Source: Linanthus parryae (Eukaryota; Streptophyta; Magnoliopsida; Ericales; Polemoniaceae). Taken from it: a stretch of DNA of 64,000 nucleotides. The stretch lies in assembly GCA_023055425.1 (NCBI GenBank), contig JALGPY010000007.1, positions 87,383,136 to 87,447,135 of the forward strand. Reading direction: 5' to 3'. Of this stretch, positions 42,625-54,900 are shown piece after piece. The position numbers and the translations under genes were made by a program. Every line of letters begins with the position of its first letter. Within the stretch, counting starts at the first letter, position 1. The notes under the pieces were generated by a model, which did no database searches, had not been told where the DNA came from, and was given only the letters and a program-made list of their open reading frames with translations.

Positions 42625-44207
42625 ATGGATTTGGTCAAACCCGCGATCGACCCAAACCGTGCCCTCCAACCGGTTGATTACCCTCCAGCAGAAATTAGGC
42701 GGCATTATTTTGATAGTTACCGTTTTGTGAATCACTCGGAACATTTCTATTTTCTGACGGGTAAGAAGCCGAACTATAAATTGCCTAAGGATTATCGTTT
42801 TGAAATAGATGAGGATAGGATGCCGATCCAAATGGCGACCTTTGCTAGACGAGCGAACATTTTTGGCACGTCACTAGCCGGGTTTGAGGGTGCGTCTAGC
42901 TCATCCCTAGTCAGGGAACTCTTTAGTAACCTGTTATATGCTGGAGACGGTGAGAACACTGACACACGTTGGGTTTATTGCCGTCAGGACTATATTCTAC
43001 TGACCCCTGAGTCCATTAGGCAGGCTTACGGGATACCCTGTCACATGATCCATGTGCGTACCTATTGGTACAAAACAATCTGCCGCCGGATGAGGAAATT
43101 TTTAGAATTTTGACTGCTGGGGCCGAGGGGGCCCACTTCGAGGGGGAAGAAGAGGGACAGCGACGGTTTAAACTACACTCTAGATTTCTGTGCAAACCCG
43201 CGAGGTGGTGGGCCGAGTGGGTGGTGAACCGCATTGTGGGGATCCAGCACTTTACCCACCTTGAGAAGGAGTCTACCCTTATTGTATACTACTTCATGAT
43301 GCGTAGGAGGGTTGATATTTCCCATCTCACCTGGAACTATATTATGGAGCGAAATGTATCCAATAGCCGGCAGGGGTTCGGGTTTAGCAACCTGATTATC
43401 CAACTGGCTCGGAACTACATGATTCCCTTTGTAGATGGAGAGGGGGACGTGAAACCCCCTATACTTAAGGAATATAGGGAGATTAGAGGGGGAGGTCCTG
43501 GACCTAATGACCCTGTGATTGACCTAGACGCTGACCCCATGAAGGAGGATGGGCCTGCCCCTGCCCCTGCCCCTAGGAGGAGATTGAACCAGGATAGACC
43601 CGCTCGAGGTACAGGAGCACCTAAACTTAGGCGTTCCCAATCCACCCATGAGAACGGTGAGTCGAGCCAGAGAGCCGGACCTAGCACGAGAGCTGCGACC
43701 GGTCCACCACCACTTTCGATCATCAACCGTAGGTTGGCCCGAGTCGAGGAGGGAGTTGAGGGATGTCGAGCTGGCCAGGTGTCCATTGGGGAGAAGATGC
43801 TTAAGAAAATGGGGAAAATCTTTCGAAACCTAAAGTACACCAATAGGACCCAGAAGAAGATAGCCAAAGACCATGGCGACGCTATTGCTGCAGTACGAGA
43901 GGAGCAGCGAGCGGCCGCTCGACATGCGGGCCGAGAGGTGCCCTTACCCATTATATTCCCCGCCTCCTATTCCAGTGACTACACTACTAGCTGGTCGGAC
44001 GAGGCGTGCTCGAGTGAGTTTTCCACGGATCCAGACCCACAGCCACCGTGCAGTCAGTCTGGATCCCGGACACTGTCACGGCAGTCGTCGAGCTTACTCT
44101 CACGACAGTCCAGTAGTTCCAGGTTCCGGCAGACTAGCAGCTCACCCAGTAGCATATCCGATTCATCCGAGACCGGGTCAGGACCGCCTTACAGACCATA
44201 TGAGTGA
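42625..44207 (+). pseudogene. Extra ORF of the Athila-like element (env position), one frameshift
   Basis: The first part, 42625-43113, opens with MDLVKPAIDPNRALQP and includes the HYFDSYRFVNHSEHFYFLTG block. The second part, 43065-44207 in another frame, continues with LPPDEEIFRILTAGAEG, KPARWWAEWVVNRI and TLIVYYFMMRRRVDISHL, then a low-complexity tail rich in Pro, Arg and Ser. These blocks are typical of the putative plant transposon protein domain found in the third ORF of Athila-type elements, often called env-like. I see no signal peptide and no clear membrane span, so a true envelope role is unsupported. Only one frame break (near 43065-43110) separates the halves, making it the best-kept coding region in the element. 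Confidence 0.7.
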
Positions 44208-45590
44208 GTGCCATGAGGGCATGCCACGTCTTAGTGTGGGGGTGGGATTCGTGTCTGCATTAACCCGGTCTGCACGTTTTTCCGTATTTATTTGTAGTTT
44301 TTGACTTTTTTTAGTCTGCATATTTTCGTTATTTGAGTCAACCCACCACAACGTTCTGACCTTATATTGTATATATCTAAAATATCCAAAAAATCGTAAA
44401 AATTAAAAAATCAGAAAATTTTGAGAAAGGGCAATCGAGATAACAGAAACTGGAGAGAAATCAAGGATAGTCCTTTGATAGAAAAGAAAACCTGCACCGA
44501 GGTATAGTAGATAGATGAGAGGTAGTGAACCTTGGAATCCGCAAGTAGTTATCGCTTGAGCTACAGATCCGACTAGTTTCCACACCGCTGTCATCTAGGT
44601 AGTCGACAACCCGCCCACGGGCGCCGTCACGGTCATCGCATCTTTGGGTGGAGTGATTGGCTATCAAGGGACCTCACGTGCTGTTTCTTACCCCTAAGTC
44701 CAAATAGTAAACCCGTTTGAAGCCGTTTACCCCTTTTATTCATAACGACTGTAGCCTAGGAAGCCTTCTTTGAGACCTTCATGTGTCATTAGTTGGCTAT
44801 TATACGCTTTATGAAAGAGGGAGTGAGTTAGGGAGGGTTTTAGATGGGAGAGCTTCATGAAAAATCAGATTTTGGACAGTTTTGACATCTACACATGTTT
44901 CGAGGGAAGGACAGGGTGAGTTAGTGGAGACTGCATTAATTTGCGGAGGTGGATCACTGCATTACATTGTGACCACATGTGGAGTTAGTCGCGTGCGAGA
45001 TATCTTTCCGCACAAACTGGGTTCCGGGGGTTGTGGGCTTAATTGGTGGTTGTGCCATTTTTCTACATCTTTCGTGATGAGGAGGTTTGGTGGGACTGCA
45101 CAGTATCATTCCGACTACAGGATCAGCGCTTCAGGATTAGTGTGGGGGTACTTCACATGAGGACATTTTTCGTACCCCACGACAGCAGTTTATTTCTACC
45201 CACTCAGCTTTAGTCAGTTGTTTATTATCATTCTTGTACTTGTTTATGTATATATATCGTCTTATAAAAAAAGAAAAAAAAAATTGAAAAAAAATTAAAA
45301 GAAAAGAAAAGAATAAAAAAAAAGGGAAAGAAAAGAGGAATGTTCTAGTTTTGCAGTTTTTCAGTTGTTTATATTATTGAGTCAAAAAGCTGAGTGGGTA
45401 GCATAGTTTCCGAGACATTTGAACCACTTCACATTTGTGGCCGCGAGTACGGCGAAGACACACCGGGGGCCAGGGAGATTGAGAAGGCAGGAACTTAGGT
45501 GTTTCGGGCAGTTTTTCGGGAACTCGGTGAGGGGTGTGAGTTTGGGGAATTGTGACAATGTCATAATCAGTAGGAATGTGCCGTATCTTG

Positions 45591-45622
<32 letters not shown>

Positions 45623-46094
45623 TCTACCTATTAGACTTAGAACCTTGATTTAGAAATAGCTCGGATGGTAGGTTAACTAGGGATTTGCTCAAGTTGATAG
45701 CGAAAGTAACAGTACTTGGGTCCAGTGCTTAAATCCACCAAATAAATCTGTTCAGACTTACCGATCGCTTGCAGGGAAGTACTTTCTGAAAAAGGGTGAG
45801 GTCTCGAGGACACACCAGGTTACGTTTTGGAGATTTCCCAATCTCGCCAAAAATAATATTTTCTTTAGTACGTTTTGAGTCTTTGTCTATTGAGTCTGTG
45901 TATATTATGTCTGAGTCGGTCTTTCTATCGAGTCGTCTGGTTATATGGTTCGGGTCGAAAGAGTATGCAATTAAAGGGAGTATGAAAAGGTAGTGTATGC
46001 ACGACAGGGTCGTTTTACAAAGACATAGTTGTATGCAATCAGGGTAGTATGCAGGGGATTACTCGGGACGAGCAATGTTTAGTGCCGTGGTATT
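44208..46094 (+). other. Long 3' non-coding region of the Athila-like element
   Basis: About 1.9 kb without a supported ORF. Holds two copies of TAGTGTGGGGGT (44232-44243 and 45138-45149), an A-rich stretch (45270-45340) and an (AT)n repeat (about 45592-45620). It ends directly at the 3' LTR. The polypurine tract for plus-strand priming is not obvious beside the LTR. Confidence 0.6.
45592..45620. repeat. (AT)n microsatellite
   Basis: About 28 bp of AT repeats in the 3' region of the Athila-like element. Confidence 0.9.
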
Positions 46095-47704
46095 TGATAA
46101 CGCCCAAATAGGGGTTATCTTGTAGCCCGATTTAACGTACCTTTGTGCCGGAAAGTCATGTTTTAGCAAGAATTCACCCTCGGAAAGCCTCGGTTTTAGA
46201 AACGAGTTGTTTATTTGCTCTTCATAAAATTCTTAATTTTCCGTACTTATATTGGATATGATCGCGGGTGTGTTTGTGTTGTAAATGCAGGAAAAGGGCT
46301 CGTGAATGCTGCGAGAACTACGCGCAAAAGCAGGAGGAGGCAAAACAGGCAGAAAAAGAAACGAGGAGCTTGTTGTGTGCGTATTTTACGCACATCCCTG
46401 CGTATTATACATACACAAAAAGAGAGATGGGCAAATTTTTGGAAGCATAAGTCCCTGTGTGCGTATGTTACGCAGGGCTGTGCGTATTATACGCACACAG
46501 GGAGGACAAATACGCAGATAGGAGAAAAAACTGCACATGATTGACTACTGTGTGCGTATTTTACGCACACCTGTGCGTATTATACACACACATCAAAAAA
46601 ATACGCAGAAATCAGCATTTTCCAGGCTACTGTGTGTGTATTTTACGCACACTTCTGCGTATTATACGCACACATCACAAATTCCGAGGCGGTATCGGTC
46701 TGTGGCAGTTTCATAAATAAAGGTAAGTTCCAGAAACGTCTTCAACACTATATGAAGACTCGTCCAGACTCGTTCTAAAGACACAACACATCCAAGGAGA
46801 AGTCTGAGCATCCCCGGAGAGCACGGAAGCGCGAATCCAGATCTAAAGACTTAGTTTGATCTTATTCTCTCTCTTAATTTCAAAAAAATTGTTAGTTAAT
46901 TATGTCGTTTAGTAGCTAAACCTTTTACCTAGGTTCTCGGTGAACCTAGGGTTTTGTTTTCAGAGATTGTTCTGCAGTTTGATTATGGATTCATGATTTC
47001 GTTATCTTAATTCGGCAGTATTATCAGTTATTCTGTCTTTGATTATTATCGTTTATGCATGATCGGAGTCGCGAACCAGAATTGCTACAGACCCGAGCTT
47101 GTAGGTGAAAACGTCAAGTTAGGGTTAGGACGAAAAGACAAGATTTAGTACCTTACCCTGATAGACCGACCAGAGAAAGGGAGATAGGGCTAGCCAAAAT
47201 GTGTAGACCAACTGTTAGAGAATCTGACTCGGGCCATCAGGACAGGTTAGAAACCCTAGTAGCCTTAGAATGAGGCTACAGATTTAGGCAGCTTAACAGG
47301 AATTCGAAAGTATGCAGGATCGTGATAGCGTGTGGAATCTTAAAGGTTACTGCAGGTACATGGCACGGGTAATTAAAACTGTTGAGTGTTTTTATATCAA
47401 ACAAAGAATGTGAATTTGAAGAAACCCTAGGGAATCTTGGGACCTAGTATTCAAACCCTAGATTTTACAACCTTAAAGATTTCCAGAAAAACGTCACAGA
47501 AATATTTACGTTTTAGTTGTTTATTTTTAGTCCATAGCTAGTAATCACACTCTTAAACTACTCCTCCTTTTACACTCTTCAAGTTAAAACTGATCGCTCG
47601 AAAAAAACAGAAAATAGTCATCGTGGGAACGATTACCCGAGTTGATATACACACGGTATTACTCAATTCTTATACTTGCGAATAGCACGTTAGTTTGCGC
47701 ATCA
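46095..47704 (+). repeat. 3' LTR of the Athila-like element
   Basis: 1610 bp, matching the 5' LTR from TGATAACGCCC to GCGCATCA. The palindrome cluster recurs at about 46375-46677. The small ORF 46215-46544 and its twin at 34616-34945 are conserved only because the LTRs are copies; the palindromes give their repeated RILRT/RIIRT peptides. Confidence 0.95.
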
Positions 47705-48845
47705 GTCTCTACGGTTGATCCACGCCTATGATTGAGATCTAGATCTTCCAACTCCTTGTGCTAGCTAGGAATTATGGAAGAGGAAGAAGAAACCACACAA
47801 CGAATCGCCAAAGAGGGGGTTTGGGCCCTCTTTGTGGCCGACAGGTAGATGGGCGGCAAAGGGGGAGCTTCAGCCTCCTTTTGTTGCTCTCTCTCTCTCC
47901 TTTCTTTATTCTCTCCTAATCAAAGTATGTAGTAGTCTTGATAAATAATCTAGGAATGTTCTTTATATAGTCCAACAACTCCTTGTCCTACTACATAAAG
48001 AACCACTCTCCTAATCTTACTCATGTAAGGATTAGTCTCCTTTGCAAACTAGTCCTAATCATTTCCATACATGGATTAGTTCTCTTTGAAAACTAGTCAT
48101 AATCATGTCTCTACATGAATTAGTCCACATTGGCAAATCCTAATCATGTCTATTCTATATATGGATTAGTCCACCTTGCAAGCTAGTCCTACTAAGTTTG
48201 CAAGTGGTTACGTTTTGATCCTTCTAATTAATTAATCATATTAATTAATTCCCAAGTCTAGTTCAATCCATATGGCGTGTGACCCCATAGGTTTCTACGT
48301 AGTTGGTAGTAACTATTTACTAACATGGAGCGGTGTCTCGTATTGTGTCAGTATTGTCTCATCTCTTTGTCTCTATATCCGGATTGGACACGAGACATAC
48401 AAGTCACACTCGTATATCCAATCCATAGTTTCTCGATCCTGGGAATAGCCTTATCCATGGAGATAACATCAATATACCATTTTGATTTATCTGAGTCTGG
48501 CCAGACATTTTATAAGCACTATCCCTCGAGTGGCCACGGATATTTGCTCCCGCTATGTGGGAGGGATAAATTCTATCTACATCACTAGTATCTCTAAGCT
48601 TGATTTATATTGGGTCCGATACGCGCCTTTATGGCTACCCAGTCACGGTGTAGCATTTGACGCTACCAAGACACAATATTCCATTACTAGATGATCTAGT
48701 AACTTCAAGTCTAAGGATGACAGTACCGTTGTCACCGCGAGAAGCGCTTGTGACTTTACATAACTTGTATGTAGCCTTCTCGGATACAGGTAAATCCAAT
48801 ATGCCATTACCCCTTATGCATAACCATGTGTTGGATCGTGATATC
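47705..48845 (-). mobile_element. Old copia LTR, piece 2
   Basis: Continues the LTR begun at 34339 after the Athila-like insertion (target duplication GTCTC at 47705-47709). On the minus strand it matches the central part of the Angela-like LTR: the CGTGGATCAACC block near 47710, CT-rich leader, ATTAATTAATTAG-like words near 48230-48250, ACACTCGTATATCCAATCC near 48406-48424, and GGTGTAGCATTTGACGC near 48645. It stops at ATATC (48841-48845), target duplication of the next insertion. Confidence 0.9.
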
Positions 48846-50259
48846 TGTTGGAATAGATGCCCTAGAGGCAATCTAGTTTAGTATGAATTATTTGTGGCTA
48901 GAAATTCATTTATTAATTATTGGATATTTAATATAATGAAGTCCTTAGATTTACAATTGTGTTGTTTATCTTAAATATCCCTAGTCAAGTATAATGATTA
49001 ATGGGACAATCATCTATAGACTAGTATGGGGTTGGATTGATATGGAGATATCACGATCCAACACATAGGTGTGCATTAGGGAATGTTGCACTGGATTGAC
49101 CCATCTCCGAGAAGGCTACATACACGTTATGTTGAGTCACAAGCGCTTCTCGCGGTGCAATGGTATTGTCATCCTTAGACTTGAGGTCACTAGATATTCT
49201 AGTTGTGGAATATTGTGATTTTGGTAGCGTTAAACGCTACACCGTAACTGGGTAGTTATAAAGGCATGTACTGGATACAATAAGAAGCAAGCTTAGAGAT
49301 CGTAGTGGACGTAGATAGGATTTGTCCCTTTCACATAACGGGAGTAAATATCCTAGGCCACTCGAGGGATAGTGCTTATAGAATGTCAAGCCAGACGCAA
49401 TTAAATCAATGTGGGATATTGATGTTAATTGCACGAATAAGGCTATTCCCATGGATCTAGAAACTATGGATTGGATATACGAGTGTGACTTGTATGTCTC
49501 GTGTCCAATCCGTATATAGAGACAAAGGGATGAGACAATTACTTGTACAAAGTTTGTCGAGATGACTATTCTATTAGTTGGCTAGAATGGATGTTTTGCT
49601 AGAGACCGCTCCATATTAGCAAATAGTTGCTACCAACTAGATAGAACCTATGGGGTCACACGCTATATATAGTTGAACTAGATTTGGGAATTAATTAATT
49701 GGATTAATTAATTAGAAGGATCACTTTGCAAAACCTTGCAAACTTAGTAGGGACTAATTTGCAAGGAAGGGACTAAATTGAATTCTAGTAGGACTAGAAT
49801 AAGTCCTTTAGGTAGTTGGCAAGGAGTTGTTGGACTATATAAAGGACCTTCCTTCCTTCCTTCCCACAACTTATGCTCATTATTGAACATAACAAGAGTG
49901 GGAGAGAACAAAAGGAGGGAGAGAGAGCAAGCAACAAGAGGAGCCGCCCGTCCCCGTCGGCCAAAAGGAGGCCGAGACCCTCCTTTTTGGGTCTCGTTTT
50001 GCGTGATTCTTCTTCCTCTTCCTCTTCCGGGCTAGCACCAAGGACTTGGGAGATTCTAGGATCAACTCTAGGCGTGGATCAACCATAGAGAACCTGACAC
50101 AATTCGCGTTTGAAGTCATCAAAGGAGAACCCTAAGGTGTGTTATTGATTTCTTACCCTTACCATCGTTATGTCTCTTGACTTGTGATCCTTGGAGGGTT
50201 TTGCATGGTTTTATGATTGTTTGTTTTTCCGTTGCGTATCCATGAATCAAAACCCTACA
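48846..50259 (+). repeat. 5' LTR of the Angela-like element
   Basis: 1414 bp. Contains a TATATAAA box at 49836-49843 and, downstream in the likely transcribed part, a perfect 7-bp stem hairpin GAGACCC...GGGTCTC (about 49974-49995). Confidence 0.95.
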
Positions 50260-50260
50260 G

Positions 50261-50273
50261 TGGTATCATAGCC
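50261..50273 (+). other. Primer-binding site (initiator tRNA-Met type)
   Basis: TGGTATCATAGCC, one base after the LTR end. It is one base away from the usual TGGTATCAGAGCC of plant copia elements. Confidence 0.88.
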
Positions 50274-51938
50274 ACAGGTCGTAGAGCATAAACGTGGTTT
50301 ATGTGTTACGTTTTAGTTGTTTTACACCTTAATTTGATTGTTCATCGCGTAAAACAAGACAAATCAAGCATGGGATGCAATTTGTCAATAATTAATCATA
50401 ACAAGATCCAATTTTTGCATTGGATGCATGAATTGGTGAGTTTGAGAAATTATAGTATCTTAGAACTAGGGTTTGGGCATCCTTGGGAAAGAAGGAGTTC
50501 TTCCAAAACAAGGAAACAACCAAACTTGGGCACCAAGCAAGGGAGTTGTTTTGGAAACAACTCCCATGAGGAGGTTCGGCCCCCCTAGGGACCGCCCCCC
50601 TTGCTTGCCGCCCAAGCTTGGCCGCCCTAGGGGCCAGGCGGCCCTAACCCGCGGCCTAGGCTTGTGGGTTTTGGGCCAGGCCGGCCCTAGGGCCTTGTGG
50701 TTCATCTTATTGGGCCCGGGCAATTTGATTGTTGGGCCCATGGACCGTTTTAACCCTAGAAATCCTAAAATCAATTAAAATTGACCAAGCGCGTTAAAAT
50801 TGGATTTTAACTGTTTATGTGCAAATCGCATGGTGATTGGATATGGCCTTAGGATGTGGTTTGATGTGGATGTTTAATTTTGTGGTTTGGTTTTACGGCC
50901 TGCGAGCTGATCAATTAATTGTAATAATTAATTAGGGTTTTATGGTCTGCGTGCCTTTTTTTCTCAACTTGTGAGATTTATTTTATTTAGTATAGAAGTT
51001 AGCTAGTGCTAGATAAAGTAGATTGTTAGCCAAGATTGAAGAAAAGAAGCCCGAAGCCAAAGAAGCCACAAAAGATGGAGCATGGAGCATGGAGCATTCC
51101 ACATGACTATGAAGGATGGACCAAAAGATCAAGACGCATGGAGATGTGTTTGTTTTAGGGTTCATAGATAATTCTATTGGCTTGGAATTATATTAGTCTA
51201 GAAAAGGCCATATCCACATCACGTTTAATTTCTGTTTTGTGGTTGTTTATTTTTATTGTCTTATTATTGTGTGGTTGGTGTATGGATGATGCATGCAATT
51301 TGGATAATAAGATAATTAGACAACCCGGATCTATTATTTGGAGTTGTGCCCAAACTCAAATAGATATATTAGTTGATATTGATCAACAAAACAATTAAAA
51401 TTGAATTTAAAATCCCTCAAAATTCAAATATTGTGTTCTTGCCTTCTCGTTATTTAAACACTCATTATCATCATTATTTATCAAGTTCGTGCGTGCCAAA
51501 GCATGGCGACTTGGTTCATAATGATGGAATGCGATGGCACGTAACAATGTGCAATTGTTTAGATAAGAGGTTGAACACAACTAGGCTATTAATTTGATTA
51601 AGAAACCTAGAGGCAATCAATTGGGATTATCCATATGGATGGATAAATAAGGAGTTATTTGCCCAATTGAACCAAGACTTGCATATGGGATGCAATTGGA
51701 ATTGTTCCTACCTAAAGTAGTCAAATTATGGGTGACTTGCCAAAGCAAGCTCATAAGGAGATGAAAGATGGATCTTGGCCCACTAGAAAATATAAGGATA
51801 TTTTCCGCATTAATATCTTGAGGGTTATTAATCCGTAGAAAAATAGTGGGAGCTATATTTGATAAACTAGCCATTATTGAATATAGTCAAAATTCACAAA
51901 TACTAAAACTTACGTATTTTCCTTTTGTAGAATTCCAA
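50274..51938 (+). other. Long untranslated leader of the Angela-like element
   Basis: About 1.7 kb before gag. A GC-rich part (50570-50720) with GGCC-rich words precedes AT-rich DNA. Frames such as 50301-50588 and 50473-50778 show no domain. Long leaders are usual in Angela/BARE-type elements. Confidence 0.65.
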
Positions 51939-54900
51939 ATGGCAAACAACTCATCGAGTTCACAACATTCCCTACGATCTGTCCTTGAGAAGGACAAGCT
52001 CTCTGGAACCAACTTTCTTGATTGGTACAGAAACTTGAGAATTGTTCTCAAGCAAGAGAAGAAACTGTACGCAATAGAGGAGCATGTTCCAGAAGGTCCA
52101 GAGAACCAAACACCTGCTGCCCTAAAGGCATATCAAAAGCATGTTAATGACGCTAATGATGCAGCCTGCCTTATGCTTTGCACCATGAATTCTGAGCTTC
52201 AGAAGCAACACGAAAACATGAATGCTGTCGATATGATCGAACATCTAAAGCAGCTCTTCCAAGAGCAGCCGAGGGTAGAGAGGTATGAGGTCTCTAAGGC
52301 ACTGTTCAAGTGTCATCTGGCAGAAGGGAACCCGGTGGGACCCCATGTACTCCGAATGATCGGGTACTTGGAGAATCTCGCCCGACTAGGGTTCCCGGTC
52401 GGCCAAGAGTTGGCAACCAATCTCGTGTTGCAATCGTTGCCCGAGAGTTATGGACAGTTCATTATGAACTATAACATGAACGAGATCGTTAAACCACTGT
52501 CAGATTTACTCAACATGTTGAGGACGGCTGAACAGAGCATCAACAAGGGTAAGGGCAAGGCCATAATGATGGTACAGAAAGGAAAGGGCAAAAAGTTTGC
52601 CTCTTCCTCCAAGGGGAAAGGCAAGTCAGTTGCCAAGTCCAAGTAACCTACCCTTAAGCCTGTTGGTGGCATTGCCAAAGGTGTGACTAAAGGTGAGTGT
52701 CACTACTGCAGTCAGCCTGGACACTGGAGGAGGTACTGCCCAAAATATATGGAGGACAAGAGGCTTGGAATAGTGATTCCACCACCACCAGGTATTTTTG
52801 TTGTAGATGTCAATTTAACTGTCTCTACATCATGGGTATTAGATACTGGATGTGGATCTCATATTTGTCGAAATATGCAGGATCTAAAGAGAAGTAGAAG
52901 ATTGGCTAAAGGAGAGGTAGATCTGCGCGTTGGGAATGAAGCAAAGGTTGCTGCGTTGGCCATAGGCGTGTGCGAGCTATCTCTGCCTTCAGGATTAGTT
53001 TTAGAATTAAATAATTGCTATTTTGTGCCTGCTATGAGCAGAAACATTATTTCTATTTCTTGTTTGGACAAGGATGGTTTTATTATTTCAATAAAGAACA
53101 ATTTTTGTTCCTTTTATTTAAATAATATTCACTATTTTAGTGCGCAATTATTTAATGGACTTTATGTCCTCGATCTAAGCAATCCTGTCTACAACATTAA
53201 TACCAAGCGGATTAAAATAAACGATTTAAATCCAGCTTATTTATGGCACTGTCGTTTAGGCCACATAAATGAGAAACGTGTATCTAGACTCCATAAGGAT
53301 GGATTACTAGACTCATTTGATTTTGAATCATATGAGACATGTGAGGCTTGTTTATTGAGAAAAATGACAAAGTCCCCTTTCAATAAGAAAGGTGAGAGGA
53401 CTAGTGAGCAATTGGCGCTCATACATACCGATGTGTGTGGGCCATTTGCCACGCCTGCCAGGGGTGGTTATGTCTACTTCATTACATTTACTGATGATTA
53501 CAGTAGATATGGATTTGTGTACCTTATGAGGGCAAAATCCGAATCCTTTGAAGTGTTCAAAGAATTCAAGAACGAAGTAGAGAAGCAACTTGGCAAGAGT
53601 ATCAAGGCTCTACGATCGAATCGTGGAGGATAATACTTAAGCCAAGAGTTTGACGACTATCATAGAGAGTGTGGGATCGTGTCCCAACTCACTCCACCCA
53701 GAACGCCACAATGGAATGGCGTGTCCGAGAGGAGGAATCGAACCCTATTGGATATGGTTCGATCTATGATGTGTCAAACCGATCTTCCATTATCATTTTG
53801 GGGCTACGCTCTATTAAGTGCAGCTTTCACCATTAACCATGTTCCATCTAAATCAGTCATGAAGACACCACATGAGATGTGGAGTGGGAGGCGTCCCACA
53901 CTGTTGTTCATGAGGATTTGGGGCTGCGATGTCTATGTAAAACGTTTACAATCAGACAAGCTAGGGCCTAAATCGGATAATTGTAAATTTGTGGGGTACC
54001 CTAAGGAAACTAAGGCATACTACTTCTACAATCCAACCGAGAACAAAGTGTTTGTTGCTCGGACCGGCGTGTTTCTAGAAAGAGAGTTTGTCTCTAAATA
54101 AGCAAGTGGGAGGAATGTAGAACTTGAAGAGGTTCAAGAACCACAAATCAGTGAACCGATTATGGAACATGAACAGGAACCACAAGCAGTTGTGGAGCAA
54201 CCTGTTCAGGTAACACAAGAGCTTCGTAGATCTAGTAGAGTGCGCAAGGAACCCGAGAGGTATGGACTTCTCGTAACCGATTCCGGTGACACGATGCTCA
54301 TAGATGATGAGCCTACTACCTATGAGGAGGCCATGAATGGCCTTGACTCTCAGAAGTGGCTGGAAGCCATGAGATCCGAGATGGAATCCATGTACACCAA
54401 CAAAGTATGGACTTTGGTGGAACCACCCGATGGGGCGCGGCCCATAGGGTGCAAGTGGGTCTTCAAGAAGAAGATCGACATGGATGGTAATGTGATTACC
54501 TATAAGGGCCGATTGGTGGCTAAAGGATTCAGACAGATTCATGGTATTGACTATGATGAAACCTTTTCACTAGTTGCTATGACCAAATCCATCCGAATCC
54601 TACTTGCGATTGCAGCATACCACGACTATGAGATTTGGCAGATGGATGTCAAAACAGCATTCCTTTATGGGAATCTCCTCGAGGACGTATATATGATACA
54701 GCCGGAGGGTTTTAAGGATCCAAAGCAAGCCAACAAAGTCTGTAAACTGCAACGATCCATTTATGGATTGAAGCAAGCTTCTAGGAGTTGGAATCGACGT
54801 TTTGATGAAGTGGTCAAAGAGTTTGGCTTCATCAGAAACGAAGATGAGTCTTGTGTCTACAAGAAGGTTAGTGGGAGCTCTGTAGCTTTTCTGGTCTTGT

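Larger units (their letters stand above)
34496..47704 (+). mobile_element. Athila-like Ty3/gypsy retrotransposon, complete ends, 13.2 kb
   Basis: Two LTRs (34496-36110 and 46095-47704), both starting TGATAACGCCC and ending GCGCATCA, flanked by GTCTC on each side (34491-34495 and 47705-47709). The order is LTR, tRNA-Asp primer site, gag, protease, RT-RNase H, integrase, a palindrome array, an extra ORF in the env position, a long 3' region, LTR. Size, primer and the post-pol ORF fit the Athila clade. The coding parts carry many stops and frame breaks, so it is immobile by itself. It inserted into an old minus-strand copia LTR. Confidence 0.93.

Noticed and set aside
42625..44207. A true viral-type envelope gene
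   Set aside because: Its position is env-like, but no signal peptide, fusion-like or clear membrane segment can be seen, so only the neutral name extra ORF is used.
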